This document shows positions 15,339-22,690 of a stretch of DNA of 33,303 nt, piece by piece. A model generated the notes under the pieces. It was not told the origin of the DNA, searched no databases, and worked only from the letters and a program-made list of their open reading frames with translations. Source of the stretch: a virus; IMG/VR virus record IMGVR_UViG_3300005737_000059, positions 1 to 33,303 of that record; one strand, written 5' to 3'. The position numbers and the translations under genes were made by a program. Positions within the stretch are counted from its first letter, which is position 1. Every line of letters starts with the position of its first letter.

Positions 15339-16381
15339 CCATAGCAATTACAGGAGAAAAGGGTTTTTTAGGGTATCATTTAACCCAATATTACAAATGG
15401 ATAAAAAAATATCAAATAATAAGTTTAGGTAAAAATTATTTAGATAATATAGGTTTATTGAGTAAATGTGATTTACTTATTCATTGTGCTGGGGTTAATA
15501 GAGGAGATTCAGTGTATGAAGGTAACATTAAATTAGCTTCGGATTTAGTTGAGGCATTAAAAAACAATAATATTAAAATAAATATTAAATTTACTTCATC
15601 AACCCAAGTTAATAAAAATAATGAATATGGGAATTCTAAATTAGAGGCAGAAAAAATACTATTTGATTATTGTACCAAAAGTAATACCCAATTAAATACA
15701 TTTTATATTCCTAATTTATTTGGTCCTTTTGGGAAACCTAATTATAATTCTTTTATTTCTACTTTTTGTTATAACCTAAACAATAATATAGAATGCAAAC
15801 ATAATACTAATTTAGTAGAATTATGCCATGTATATGATGCAATAAAAGCTATTGATTTGGATATTCCTTTTATTACTAATGATATAACTGTTGAAGATGT
15901 TTATTTAAAACTACAATCTTTTCAAGAAGACTATTCCCAAGGGATCATCCCCAACCTAACCTCTAAATTTGATCTTGATTTATTTAATACTTTTAGAAGT
16001 TATAGTAATAATCTTTTTAAATTTAAAAGACATTCAGATGATAGAGGACATTTAGTTGAACTTGTAAAAGGCAAAGGTAGTCAAACTCAAGTATTTTTTT
16101 CTACAACCAAACCAAATATAACAAGAGGTGACCATTTTCATTTTGGTAAAGTAGAAAGATTTTGTGTATTATATGGAAAAGCTTTAATTAAAACCAGAAA
16201 AATAGATTCAGAAGAAATAAATGAATATATTATTTCTGGGGATGATAATAAAGTAATTGATATGCCTGTTTTATTTACCCATAATATTACTAATGTTGGA
16301 AATGAAGATTTAATCTGTGTATTTTGGGTCAATGAAGTATTTAATGTAGATAACCCTGATACCTATTATATAAAAGTATAA
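15335..16381 (+). CDS. capF: CapF/FnlB/WbjC-like bifunctional SDR reductase-cupin epimerase
   Basis: A 348-aa two-domain protein very close in layout to S. aureus CapF (369 aa). The N-terminal SDR has ITGEKGFLG (5-13), HCAGVNRGD, Y98-x3-K102 and the strongly diagnostic NLFGPFGKPNYNSFISTFCY. From about residue 230 the cupin follows: DDRGHLVELVK, KPNITRGDHFHFGKVERF with H267 and H269, the SGDDNKVIDMPVLFTHNI strand with H316, and a C-terminus WVNEVFNVDNPDTYYIKV almost identical in pattern to CapF. CapF epimerises C3 through the cupin and reduces C4 through the SDR to give UDP-6-deoxy-L-talosamine derivatives. Both active sites look intact. Confidence 0.9.
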   Translation: MTIAITGEKGFLGYHLTQYYKWIKKYQIISLGKNYLDNIGLLSKCDLLIHCAGVNRGDSVYEGNIKLASDLVEALKNNNIKINIKFTSSTQVNKNNEYGNSKLEAEKILFDYCTKSNTQLNTFYIPNLFGPFGKPNYNSFISTFCYNLNNNIECKHNTNLVELCHVYDAIKAIDLDIPFITNDITVEDVYLKLQSFQEDYSQGIIPNLTSKFDLDLFNTFRSYSNNLFKFKRHSDDRGHLVELVKGKGSQTQVFFSTTKPNITRGDHFHFGKVERFCVLYGKALIKTRKIDSEEINEYIISGDDNKVIDMPVLFTHNITNVGNEDLICVFWVNEVFNVDNPDTYYIKV

Positions 16382-16383
16382 TT

Positions 16384-17112
16384 ATGATTACTAATTCTTT
16401 TAGAGGGGATATAGAATTTATCCATACTAAATTAAAAAATAAAGAAAAGTTTGCGTTTAGTAAATATGCTGATGGTGAATTTCGTATCTTAGCCAACCAA
16501 CATATTAATCTATTAGCCAAAGCCAATGGAGAATTTAAATACGATCCTAATGATATCAGTGATTCACTTTATAGACAAGAATTAGTCCATTCATTCCAAT
16601 ACCAACATCAAAATTATTATGTAGGGATAGGATGTAAGTGTTGTATGGGTGATACTTCTTTTAACTGGATGAAAGACAACAGTGGTCAACCCCCCCTGAA
16701 TTTAACTTGGGCTAATATATTTGTAAACGGAAATTATAAATATTATCAAAAAAATATAATTCCCCTTTATAGTAATTATGAAGTAGTAATGGTGGTAAAT
16801 CATAAAGCAAAACTAGATAGTTTACCATTTAATGTTATTAAAGACTTTAGAGTAGGTACAAATGCCTATAAAGAAGATTATAATTTGTTTAAAGAAATAA
16901 ATTATTGGGTGAATGAAAATAACATAAAAAATAAGTTATTTTTATTTTGTGCTGGACCTTATGGTAATATTTTGACTTGGAAGCTCCATCAAAATTCCCA
17001 AAATAATACTTATATAGATGTGGGTTCAACTTTAGACCCATATTTAGAGTTAGGTAAAACACGTGGTTATCTTAAAGGAGCTGATACATTAAGTAAAATG
17101 TGTATTTGGTAA
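16384..17112 (+). CDS. GT-D fold glycosyltransferase-like protein (DUF1792-like)
   Basis: A 242-aa protein. FAFSKYADGEFRIL near the N-terminus has the D-x-E motif (D30-G-E32) that marks GT-D type transferases related to DUF1792. Supporting blocks are YYVGIGC, TWANIFVNGNYKYY, and LFLFCAGPYGNILTWKLHQN followed by YIDVGSTLDPYL. In characterised GT-D enzymes the D-x-E binds the metal and nucleotide sugar. Clustered cysteines (CKCC, residues 79-82) are odd for this fold. It lies between capF and capG homologues, so it could use the FucNAc donor they make; this is inference from position only. Confidence 0.68.
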   Translation: MITNSFRGDIEFIHTKLKNKEKFAFSKYADGEFRILANQHINLLAKANGEFKYDPNDISDSLYRQELVHSFQYQHQNYYVGIGCKCCMGDTSFNWMKDNSGQPPLNLTWANIFVNGNYKYYQKNIIPLYSNYEVVMVVNHKAKLDSLPFNVIKDFRVGTNAYKEDYNLFKEINYWVNENNIKNKLFLFCAGPYGNILTWKLHQNSQNNTYIDVGSTLDPYLELGKTRGYLKGADTLSKMCIW

Positions 17113-17121
17113 AATTAAAAA

Positions 17122-17763
17122 ATGAAAGAAATGAATATTACTGGAATTGTAGGTACTTGTGATTCTTATTTGGATCTAGTTCCTAATTATATAAAATTAT
17201 TTACTAAATATAGCAGTTTAAATCCATTTCTTATTATAGGAGAAACCCAAACCCTGGAGTCCATAGAAGTTTTTACACCTGGTAAAAAACCCTGGGGAGA
17301 AAGGTTATTAAATGGATTAGAACATATCAATACTAAATATATATTATTTACTTTAGAGGATTATTATCTTCAAACTCCCATAGACTCCTATATTAAACAT
17401 AGTATAGATATTATGGAAAATAATGATCTAGATAAAATTAGTTTTATATCTAATAGCCATTTTAGAAATTATAAATTAAATCCTACTAATATTGATAATT
17501 TTTATTTAATGGATTCTGATTGTAGCTGGTTAGCTACTTTACAAATGGGGATATGGAAAACCCAAATATTTAAAGATACTTTAAAACCTTCTTATAGTCC
17601 ATGGGATTTTGAGTTTAAAGGTAGAAATTATTTGATGGATAAAAAATGTGGAGTTTTAGATCCCAATTGTGAATTAGTATTTAATTTTGCCAGAAGGGGC
17701 AAAACCCTATCTCAAGGATGGGAAGAATTTCTTAATAGTGAAAATTTAACATATAAACCATGA
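17122..17763 (+). CDS. Putative GT-A-like glycosyltransferase
   Basis: A 213-aa protein with a nucleotide-diphospho-sugar transferase-like layout. It opens with an N-terminal strand ITGIVGTCDSYLDLVPNYI, followed by the WGERLLNGLEHINTKYILF block, then an acidic ED in TLEDYYLQTPID. This places an E-D pair where GT-A enzymes have D-x-D. The C-terminal part has PWDFEFKGRNYL. Similar stand-alone phage and bacterial proteins carry LxLDDYFL in this position. No substrate can be named. It overlaps the 2-epimerase gene by 4 nt (ATGA). Confidence 0.68.
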   Translation: MKEMNITGIVGTCDSYLDLVPNYIKLFTKYSSLNPFLIIGETQTLESIEVFTPGKKPWGERLLNGLEHINTKYILFTLEDYYLQTPIDSYIKHSIDIMENNDLDKISFISNSHFRNYKLNPTNIDNFYLMDSDCSWLATLQMGIWKTQIFKDTLKPSYSPWDFEFKGRNYLMDKKCGVLDPNCELVFNFARRGKTLSQGWEEFLNSENLTYKP

Positions 17764-18743
17764 TACTATTTTGTTTTGGAACCCGGCCTGAATGGTTAAA
17801 AATAAAACCCATAATTAAACTTCTAGATAAATCCCAATATAAACTTTTATTCACGGGACAACATACGGATTTACTTAAGGATATAAAAGTAGATTACAAA
17901 ATTACTATTCCCCCACATGAAAATAGACTAGATGCTATAATTAGTGCCTGTATATTACAATTTCCTGAAGGGGAATTTGGTAGTGTATTAGTACAAGGTG
18001 ATACTGCTTCTGCCTTTGCTTGTGGTTTAGCAGCTTTTAATAGACAATTAAAAATTTATTATTTAGAAGCCGGATTACGTAGTTATGATATGCAGCACCC
18101 CTACCCAGAAGAGGCATATAGGCAAATGATTGCTCGTATTGCAGATATTAACTTTTGCCCTACAGAATTATCAGCTAAAAATTTAAAGAATGAATTAGTA
18201 CATGGTAAAATTCATGTTGTAGGGAATAGTGTATTAGATAATTTATTATCCTATAAAGATAAATGTGAATATACTAATAAAGTATTAGTTACTTTACATA
18301 GAAGAGAAAACCACCATTGGATGGGTAAGTGGTTTACTCAAATAAACCAATTAGCAATTAATAACCCAGATTTAGAATTTATTTTACCTTTACACCCTAA
18401 CCCAAAAGTTCAAAAACATAAACATCTATTAACTAATATTAAGGTTGTTAAACCCTTAACCCATTCTGAATTATTGGGTATTTTAGTAAAATCTAAATTT
18501 GTGATTAGTGATAGTGGTGGATTACAAGAAGAAGGGACATTTTTTAATAAAAAGGTAATTGTGTGTAGAAAAACAACAGAACGACCAGAAGCAATCCCTA
18601 CAGGACATTTATATTTATGTAAATCCCCTGAAGATTTATATAGCTTATTTGGAGAAATAAATCAAAATTACTATATTAATAACAAATGTCCTTATGGAGA
18701 GGGAGATACTAGTAAAAAAATAAAAAATATTATATGCATATAA
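17760..18743 (+). CDS. capG: Non-hydrolysing UDP-GlcNAc 2-epimerase family (CapG/FnlC/WbjD/WecB-like)
   Basis: A 327-aa GT-B-fold epimerase, slightly short (usual ~370-380). Motifs present: FGTRPEWLKIKP (R9, E11), QGDTAS (D81), YLEAGLRS (E103), PYPEEAYRQMI (E117/E118, R121), TLHRRENH (H180) and SDSGGLQEE (251-258) with ERPEA. All residues I know to matter for WecB-type chemistry are present. In the CapE-CapF-CapG pathway this enzyme does the last C2 epimerisation to UDP-L-FucNAc. A plain WecB role, giving UDP-ManNAc for the nearby dehydrogenase, is the main alternative. The start is ATGA-coupled to the preceding gene. Confidence 0.85.
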   Translation: MILFCFGTRPEWLKIKPIIKLLDKSQYKLLFTGQHTDLLKDIKVDYKITIPPHENRLDAIISACILQFPEGEFGSVLVQGDTASAFACGLAAFNRQLKIYYLEAGLRSYDMQHPYPEEAYRQMIARIADINFCPTELSAKNLKNELVHGKIHVVGNSVLDNLLSYKDKCEYTNKVLVTLHRRENHHWMGKWFTQINQLAINNPDLEFILPLHPNPKVQKHKHLLTNIKVVKPLTHSELLGILVKSKFVISDSGGLQEEGTFFNKKVIVCRKTTERPEAIPTGHLYLCKSPEDLYSLFGEINQNYYINNKCPYGEGDTSKKIKNIICI

Positions 18744-18814
18744 AAAATTATAATTTAGGCAACTATATAGTACCTGATAACACAAAAGGTGGAATAATAA
18801 TAATATTTAATTGA
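18734..18814 (+). pseudogene. Possible remnant of an FkbM-type methyltransferase N-terminus
   Basis: A 26-aa reading frame starting 10 nt before the end of the capG homologue contains YNLGNYIVPDNTKGG then a hydrophobic IIIIF and a stop. VPDNTKG followed by a hydrophobic strand is how many FkbM methyltransferases begin, just before their D-I-G-A-N SAM loop, which is missing here. It may be a deletion scar, a real tiny peptide or chance. The following bases up to 18830 are AT-only and hold no other gene. Confidence 0.3.
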
Positions 18815-18830
18815 TATATAATTTATTAAT

Positions 18831-19547
18831 ATGATTACAGTAATACTTAATAGCTATAAAAGAGCTACATACCTAACAGAACAAATTCAGGCAATAGAAA
18901 ATCAAACGGTTAAACCTAAGGACATAATGGTTTGGTCTAATAGACCTGAGGAAGGTAAACAGTATAATTTAGATGATTTGGGGGTAAAGGCAGCTTATGC
19001 TAATCATAACTTTAAATTTCATGCCCGATTTGCTTTTGGTCTTTTAGCTAAAACTGAATATGTAGCTTTTTTTGATGATGATACCATCCCAGGTCCTAAA
19101 TGGTTTGAAAATTGTATGAATTATTTAAAAAATGACAATTTAATTTTAGGGAGCACAGGAGTATTATTTAAAAGAGATGAGTATGATGGAGCCACAAAAA
19201 TAGGATGGAATGGTATTCATAATTCTAAATTAGAGTATGTAGATTTAGTGGGACATGCTTGGTTTATGAGAAGAAACACATTAAAATACCTTTGGGAAAA
19301 TTATCCTTTATCTTGGGATAATGGAGAAGACATCCAACTATCAGGATGGGCTTATCAATATGGAGGGATAAAAACTGCAGTTCCCCCTCACCCTAAGGAT
19401 GATGTAAGTCTTTGGGGTAGTACAAAAGGGTGGGAGTATGGGAATGATAAGAATTCTTCTTGGAGAAAAAACAACCATTTTCCCCTTAGAAACCAAATAG
19501 TAAGGGATATTATAGACCAAGGTTATATTAGAGTTGAAAAAAGATAA
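18831..19547 (+). CDS. GT-A family 2-like glycosyltransferase (DDD motif)
   Basis: A 238-aa GT-A protein. It begins MITVILNSYKRATYLTEQIQ, typical of GT2/GT64-like proteins. VAFFDDDTIPGPKW provides the metal-binding aspartates, and a GEDIQLS block in the C-terminal half is the usual ED acceptor/catalytic-base motif. DLVGHAWFMRR lies between them. There is no membrane segment. It is preceded by 87 nt with no intact gene and followed directly by the next gene (ATG right after TAA). Confidence 0.82.
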   Translation: MITVILNSYKRATYLTEQIQAIENQTVKPKDIMVWSNRPEEGKQYNLDDLGVKAAYANHNFKFHARFAFGLLAKTEYVAFFDDDTIPGPKWFENCMNYLKNDNLILGSTGVLFKRDEYDGATKIGWNGIHNSKLEYVDLVGHAWFMRRNTLKYLWENYPLSWDNGEDIQLSGWAYQYGGIKTAVPPHPKDDVSLWGSTKGWEYGNDKNSSWRKNNHFPLRNQIVRDIIDQGYIRVEKR

Positions 19548-20297
19548 ATGAAATTAGTAGTATACACTGCATTATTTGCTGATCCTGAGTTACCATTAGA
19601 AGAGGTAGGTAGATTTTTTCCATTTAAACATGAAAAAAATGATGTAAAATATATAGCATTTACAAACAGAAAGGATTTAAAATCAGATTATTGGGAAGTG
19701 CGCCATTTAGATAAATGGGATAATTATTCTTATAGAATGATGTCTCGATTTTTAAAATGGAATCCTGATAAAGCATCACTTCCCGAACATACACATTCTT
19801 TATGGATGGATTCACAATGTTATTTTAAATTTGAACCTACTGCCATAATAAATCACTATTTACAAAGTAAATACCACACGGCTATACACCATCATACTGA
19901 TTTACAAAGTGCTTATGTAGAAGGAATGGTTACATCTTATGTTTATTTTAACGATAAACCTTCTATAGTTAATAGACAGTTAGAAGGATATTTTGAAGAA
20001 GGAATGCCCTATCAATATGATCATTTTGAAACTGGTATATTAATTAGAAAAAATTGTAAAGAATCTATAAAATTATCCAATAGGATATTCACAGAATTAG
20101 AAAACAAAAGTATTAGAGACCAAATATGTACCCCTTATGTTGTCTGGAAATCCAGACAAGAGGGAGATAAGGGTATATTAACTATAAAAGAATCATTCAC
20201 CGCTCATAAGGGACAATTACCACTACCCAAATCCCAGATATTTTTTACTGAACCAAAACCTAGTGAAAAGCTTAAAGAAAACTTGGATAATCGCTAA
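19548..20297 (+). CDS. DUF616-like putative glycosyltransferase
   Basis: A 249-aa protein with the features of DUF616/TOD1-type proteins. It opens KLVVYTALFADPELPLEEVG, then has YIAFTNRKDL, a SYRMMSRFLKWNPDKASLPE block where family members keep R-x-x-K-x-x-P, and SLWMDSQCYF, the usual SxWxD metal-site element. AIHHHTDLQS resembles the family's HP.R-DC block. It probably transfers a sugar. It ends the first sugar island; a TTCGTATATT promoter box overlaps its end and starts a new unit. Confidence 0.7.
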   Translation: MKLVVYTALFADPELPLEEVGRFFPFKHEKNDVKYIAFTNRKDLKSDYWEVRHLDKWDNYSYRMMSRFLKWNPDKASLPEHTHSLWMDSQCYFKFEPTAIINHYLQSKYHTAIHHHTDLQSAYVEGMVTSYVYFNDKPSIVNRQLEGYFEEGMPYQYDHFETGILIRKNCKESIKLSNRIFTELENKSIRDQICTPYVVWKSRQEGDKGILTIKESFTAHKGQLPLPKSQIFFTEPKPSEKLKENLDNR

Positions 20298-20311
20298 AAT
20301 GTTCGTATATT
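20283..20311 (+). promoter_or_regulatory. Bacteroidetes-type promoter after the sugar island
   Basis: TTG (20283-20285), a 20-nt spacer, and TATATT (20306-20311) within an exact TTCGTATATT. The ATG at 20342 follows 30 nt later after an AAAAGGTTATAT leader. It would start transcription of the small-gene block. Good match to the TTG/TAnnTT layout. Confidence 0.6.
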
Positions 20312-20341
20312 CCATCCTAATTTTTAAAAGGTTATATATTT

Positions 20342-20701
20342 ATGCTACAGACTATTAAAAAACCAATTCAAGTGAAAATGATTCCATGTTCTAAGTGTGG
20401 TAACGATATGCCGGAACTTAGAAAAATAAAATTTGGCTATGATTTCTGTGTCCATTGTTCAGAAGGATTAAATTTAGTGGGTAAAAAACGTGCTTTACCA
20501 GTGCAAATGGGAGAAGGCGACCACTCTTGGACAGAAACCATTATCATGGAAGAAAACGAGTATCTACAGTATGAAATGATGGAAGCTATTAATTCTAAAT
20601 CTAAAAAGAAAAATAAAGCTGAAATACTAAATTTTGAATCTGAAGAAAGAAATCTTCAAGGACCTTTTAAAATCATAAATAACCCTACAGAAGAAGACTA
20701 G
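20342..20701 (+). CDS. Zinc-finger protein, DksA/TraR-like spacing
   Basis: A 119-aa protein with C16-x2-C19 and C36-x2-C39 separated by MPELRKIKFGYDF, the C4 zinc-finger spacing found in DksA/TraR-like proteins (C-x2-C-x~17-C-x2-C). It lacks the long coiled coil of DksA. The rest contains MGEGDHSWTETIIMEENEY and a charged C-terminus. It may touch host RNA polymerase or simply be structural; neither can be shown here. It heads a transcript from the promoter at 20283-20311 and lies 2 nt before the HNH-like gene. Confidence 0.68.
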   Translation: MLQTIKKPIQVKMIPCSKCGNDMPELRKIKFGYDFCVHCSEGLNLVGKKRALPVQMGEGDHSWTETIIMEENEYLQYEMMEAINSKSKKKNKAEILNFESEERNLQGPFKIINNPTEED

Positions 20702-20703
20702 TT

Positions 20704-21321
20704 ATGCCCAAACCAAAACCATTATCAAAAGAAATGATAGTGGCGGCTCAAGCAAATACTAAATCAAATATGGCCGCTAGCAGGTACTTGCATGTTTCTT
20801 ATCAACATTATAAGAGATATGCTAAGTTATATGGTTTGTTTGAAGACCATAAAAATCAAAGCGGTAAAGGTATACCCAAATTTTTAAAAGGTAAAGGCAA
20901 AGAACCCGCTCTTTTGGATATAATTGAAGGAAGAGTATCAGCCGCTCATTTTACTCCTGCAAAAATAAAGTATCGTTTAATAGAAGCTGGATATTTATTA
21001 GAGCAATGCTCAATGTGTGGTTTTCAAGAACGACGGGTACTAGATTATAAAATGCCCTTATTGTTGCACTTCAAAGATAATAACAAGTCTAATTATAGTA
21101 AAGAAAATATAGAATTACTATGTTATAACCACTATTTCCTTACAGTAGGGGATATTTTTACTGAAAAGGATGTAAAACAAATTGAGTCACATCAAGAACA
21201 TCATGGCACAAGTGAAAAAATTGAATTTGAAGTAGATGATTACCACTTACAGCGCCTAAGAGAATTAGGATTAGCAGATGATGATGAAGATGATGTTAAC
21301 CAATATATTTCAAGAATATGA
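20704..21321 (+). CDS. HNH-endonuclease-like protein with N-terminal helix-turn-helix
   Basis: A 205-aa protein. Residues ~10-45 (IVAAQANTKSNMAASRYLHV followed by YQHYKRYA) look like a helix-turn-helix. The C-terminal half has C102-x2-C105 (CSMCGF), then LLLHFKDNNKSNYSKENIEL with H122 and N135, and C140-x2-H143 in LLCYNHYF. This follows the HNH order (H-x-N...N-x3-LC-x2-H) though the first element differs from a typical HxDGNxxNN. It may be a free-standing homing-type nuclease or a repurposed DNA-binding protein. An acidic tail ends the protein. Confidence 0.65.
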   Translation: MPKPKPLSKEMIVAAQANTKSNMAASRYLHVSYQHYKRYAKLYGLFEDHKNQSGKGIPKFLKGKGKEPALLDIIEGRVSAAHFTPAKIKYRLIEAGYLLEQCSMCGFQERRVLDYKMPLLLHFKDNNKSNYSKENIELLCYNHYFLTVGDIFTEKDVKQIESHQEHHGTSEKIEFEVDDYHLQRLRELGLADDDEDDVNQYISRI

Positions 21322-21488
21322 GAAAAGGCAAATCATATATAAAAAAACATAATCGAATAGTCAAAGATTATGACAATCAAAAATCAAAGCATTTAGAAAA
21401 ACTTACAGATAAAATGCTTAAAAATGATGAAAAAGCCAATAAATTAAAATCCAAACCTATTAAAGGTGATTTTCTTAAAAATTTTTAA
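21318..21488 (+). CDS. Small highly basic protein
   Basis: A 56-aa ORF with MRKGKSYIKKHNRIVKDYDN at the start and KSKPIKGDFLKNF at the end. About one third of residues are Lys or Arg, and the predicted structure is helical. Its ATG overlaps the stop of the preceding gene (ATGA) and it ends 2 nt before the next ATG, so position supports a real gene. Nucleic-acid binding is plausible; the family is unknown. Confidence 0.6.
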   Translation: MRKGKSYIKKHNRIVKDYDNQKSKHLEKLTDKMLKNDEKANKLKSKPIKGDFLKNF

Positions 21489-21490
21489 TT

Positions 21491-21796
21491 ATGAAATTTG
21501 AACACAACTGGGTATATGATACCACAGAAGAAATGAATGATGCCTTTAGGGGCGGACAAAAAAAGTTGCATGACTTAATTGTTGATACTGCTCTAGCTAA
21601 TTTAAAAACCAAAAGAAAACAAATCCCAGTAGTATCAATTTATACTAAAGATGAAGATATAACTTATGATATTATGATCGATAGGGTTGATATGGTTGAA
21701 ACCTTGGAACAAAATCTCCTATCCATGGAAGATTTTGAAGATTATGAGCGATGTCAAAAAATTGTTAATGCTTTAGATTATCTTAAAAACAAATAA
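21491..21796 (+). CDS. Hypothetical protein with UVR-like C-terminal motif
   Basis: A 101-aa acidic protein of unknown function. The C-terminal segment LLSMEDFEDYERCQKIVNAL resembles the UVR motif (E-D-Y-E-x-A/C-x-x-I/L-R-D) of UvrB/UvrC and ClpC partners, and the same pattern reappears in the protein at 26734-26988. There is no signal peptide or membrane segment. It is closely packed between the basic protein and the lytic-transglycosylase-like gene. Confidence 0.62.
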   Translation: MKFEHNWVYDTTEEMNDAFRGGQKKLHDLIVDTALANLKTKRKQIPVVSIYTKDEDITYDIMIDRVDMVETLEQNLLSMEDFEDYERCQKIVNALDYLKNK

Positions 21797-21797
21797 T

Positions 21798-22376
21798 ATG
21801 AAAAATTATATAACAATTGTTATATGTGGACTTGGTTTAAGTGCTTTAATGGCATTTACAACTATAAACAAAACAAAAATTACCCCTATACCCTTAAAAC
21901 TTAACACAACTTCAGTAATTGAATCTGAGATTAAATTTGAAGAAGTAAAAATTGAAATTAAAGGACATGATCAATTTTTAGAAGCAATTGGGCATAGAGA
22001 ATCTGGTAATAGGTATAATATTGTAAACAAATATGGATACATGGGTAAGTATCAATTCGGTAAATCTACCCTAAGGGGATTAGGATTTAAAGTTACCCAA
22101 GATGAATTTTTAAATAGTCCTTATATTCAAGAAAAGGCAATGCAATCCTTATTAGAACATAATTATAAAAAATTAAAAAAACAAATTGAAAAATATTGTG
22201 GGAAAACAATAAATGGAGTGTATATTACTGAATCAGGGGTACTTGCAGCAGCCCATTTAGCTGGCCAGGGCAATGTTAAAAAATTCTTTAGAAGAGGATA
22301 TGAATTTGAAGATGGATTTGGAACTAAAATGACAACCTATATGGAACAATTTGGTGGTTATCATTTAGACTTATAA
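21798..22376 (+). CDS. Exported lytic-transglycosylase-like (SLT) protein, probable endolysin
   Basis: A 192-aa protein. Residues 1-22 (MKNYITIVICGLGLSALMAF) form a signal peptide or N-terminal anchor, followed by a ~35-residue linker. The SLT-like domain starts near residue 58: FLEAIGHRESGNRY with E68 as the candidate catalytic acid, YGYMGKYQFGKSTLRGLGF, the LNSPYIQEKAMQSLL helix, GVLAAAHLAGQGNVKKFF, and YMEQFGGY. The order E-S-G, G-x-Y/M-Q-F and A-A-H-x-x-G is that of soluble lytic transglycosylases. It would cleave peptidoglycan in the periplasm, either for lysis without a classic holin or during infection. Confidence 0.8.
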   Translation: MKNYITIVICGLGLSALMAFTTINKTKITPIPLKLNTTSVIESEIKFEEVKIEIKGHDQFLEAIGHRESGNRYNIVNKYGYMGKYQFGKSTLRGLGFKVTQDEFLNSPYIQEKAMQSLLEHNYKKLKKQIEKYCGKTINGVYITESGVLAAAHLAGQGNVKKFFRRGYEFEDGFGTKMTTYMEQFGGYHLDL

Positions 22377-22398
22377 TATGTATAAGCAAAAATAGATT

Positions 22399-22536
22399 AT
22401 GGCTAAAAAAGGTTTACACGGAGAAGTTATTCAAAAGCATAAGAAAAAAAGACCTGGTATTCATGCAAAATCAAAATCATCAAAACTGAAGCAAAGTAAA
22501 AATTATGTTAAACAATATAGAGGACAGGGAAAATAA
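22399..22536 (+). CDS. Very small basic conserved phage protein
   Basis: A 45-aa ORF starting KKGLHGEVIQKHKKKRPGIH and ending SKNYVKQYRGQGK. Lys/Arg-rich with a C-terminal KxYRGQG motif that I recall in other phage mini-proteins. It starts 22 nt after the lysis-like gene and ends 1 nt before the next ATG. Function unknown; it may bind nucleic acid or ribosomes. Confidence 0.6.
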   Translation: MAKKGLHGEVIQKHKKKRPGIHAKSKSSKLKQSKNYVKQYRGQGK

Positions 22537-22537
22537 A

Positions 22538-22690
22538 ATGAATATAACAGTAACATCATTATTTAATTCAATGACTGATAAAGACTTTATGATATTACAT
22601 GAAGCAGGTCAATTAAAACAGTTTTGTTATGTCCTATCTTTAGATTTAAATTCAAAACATGATGAAAAAGATAACACTTACACAGCATGA
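22538..22690 (+). CDS. Small hypothetical protein
   Basis: A 50-aa product from the ATG at 22538; the open frame reaches back to 22505 but that part overlaps the previous gene in another frame. The protein begins MNITVTSLFNSMTDKDFMIL and is weakly hydrophobic without a clear membrane helix. Position after a TAA by one base supports expression. No family recognised. Confidence 0.5.
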   Translation: MNITVTSLFNSMTDKDFMILHEAGQLKQFCYVLSLDLNSKHDEKDNTYTA

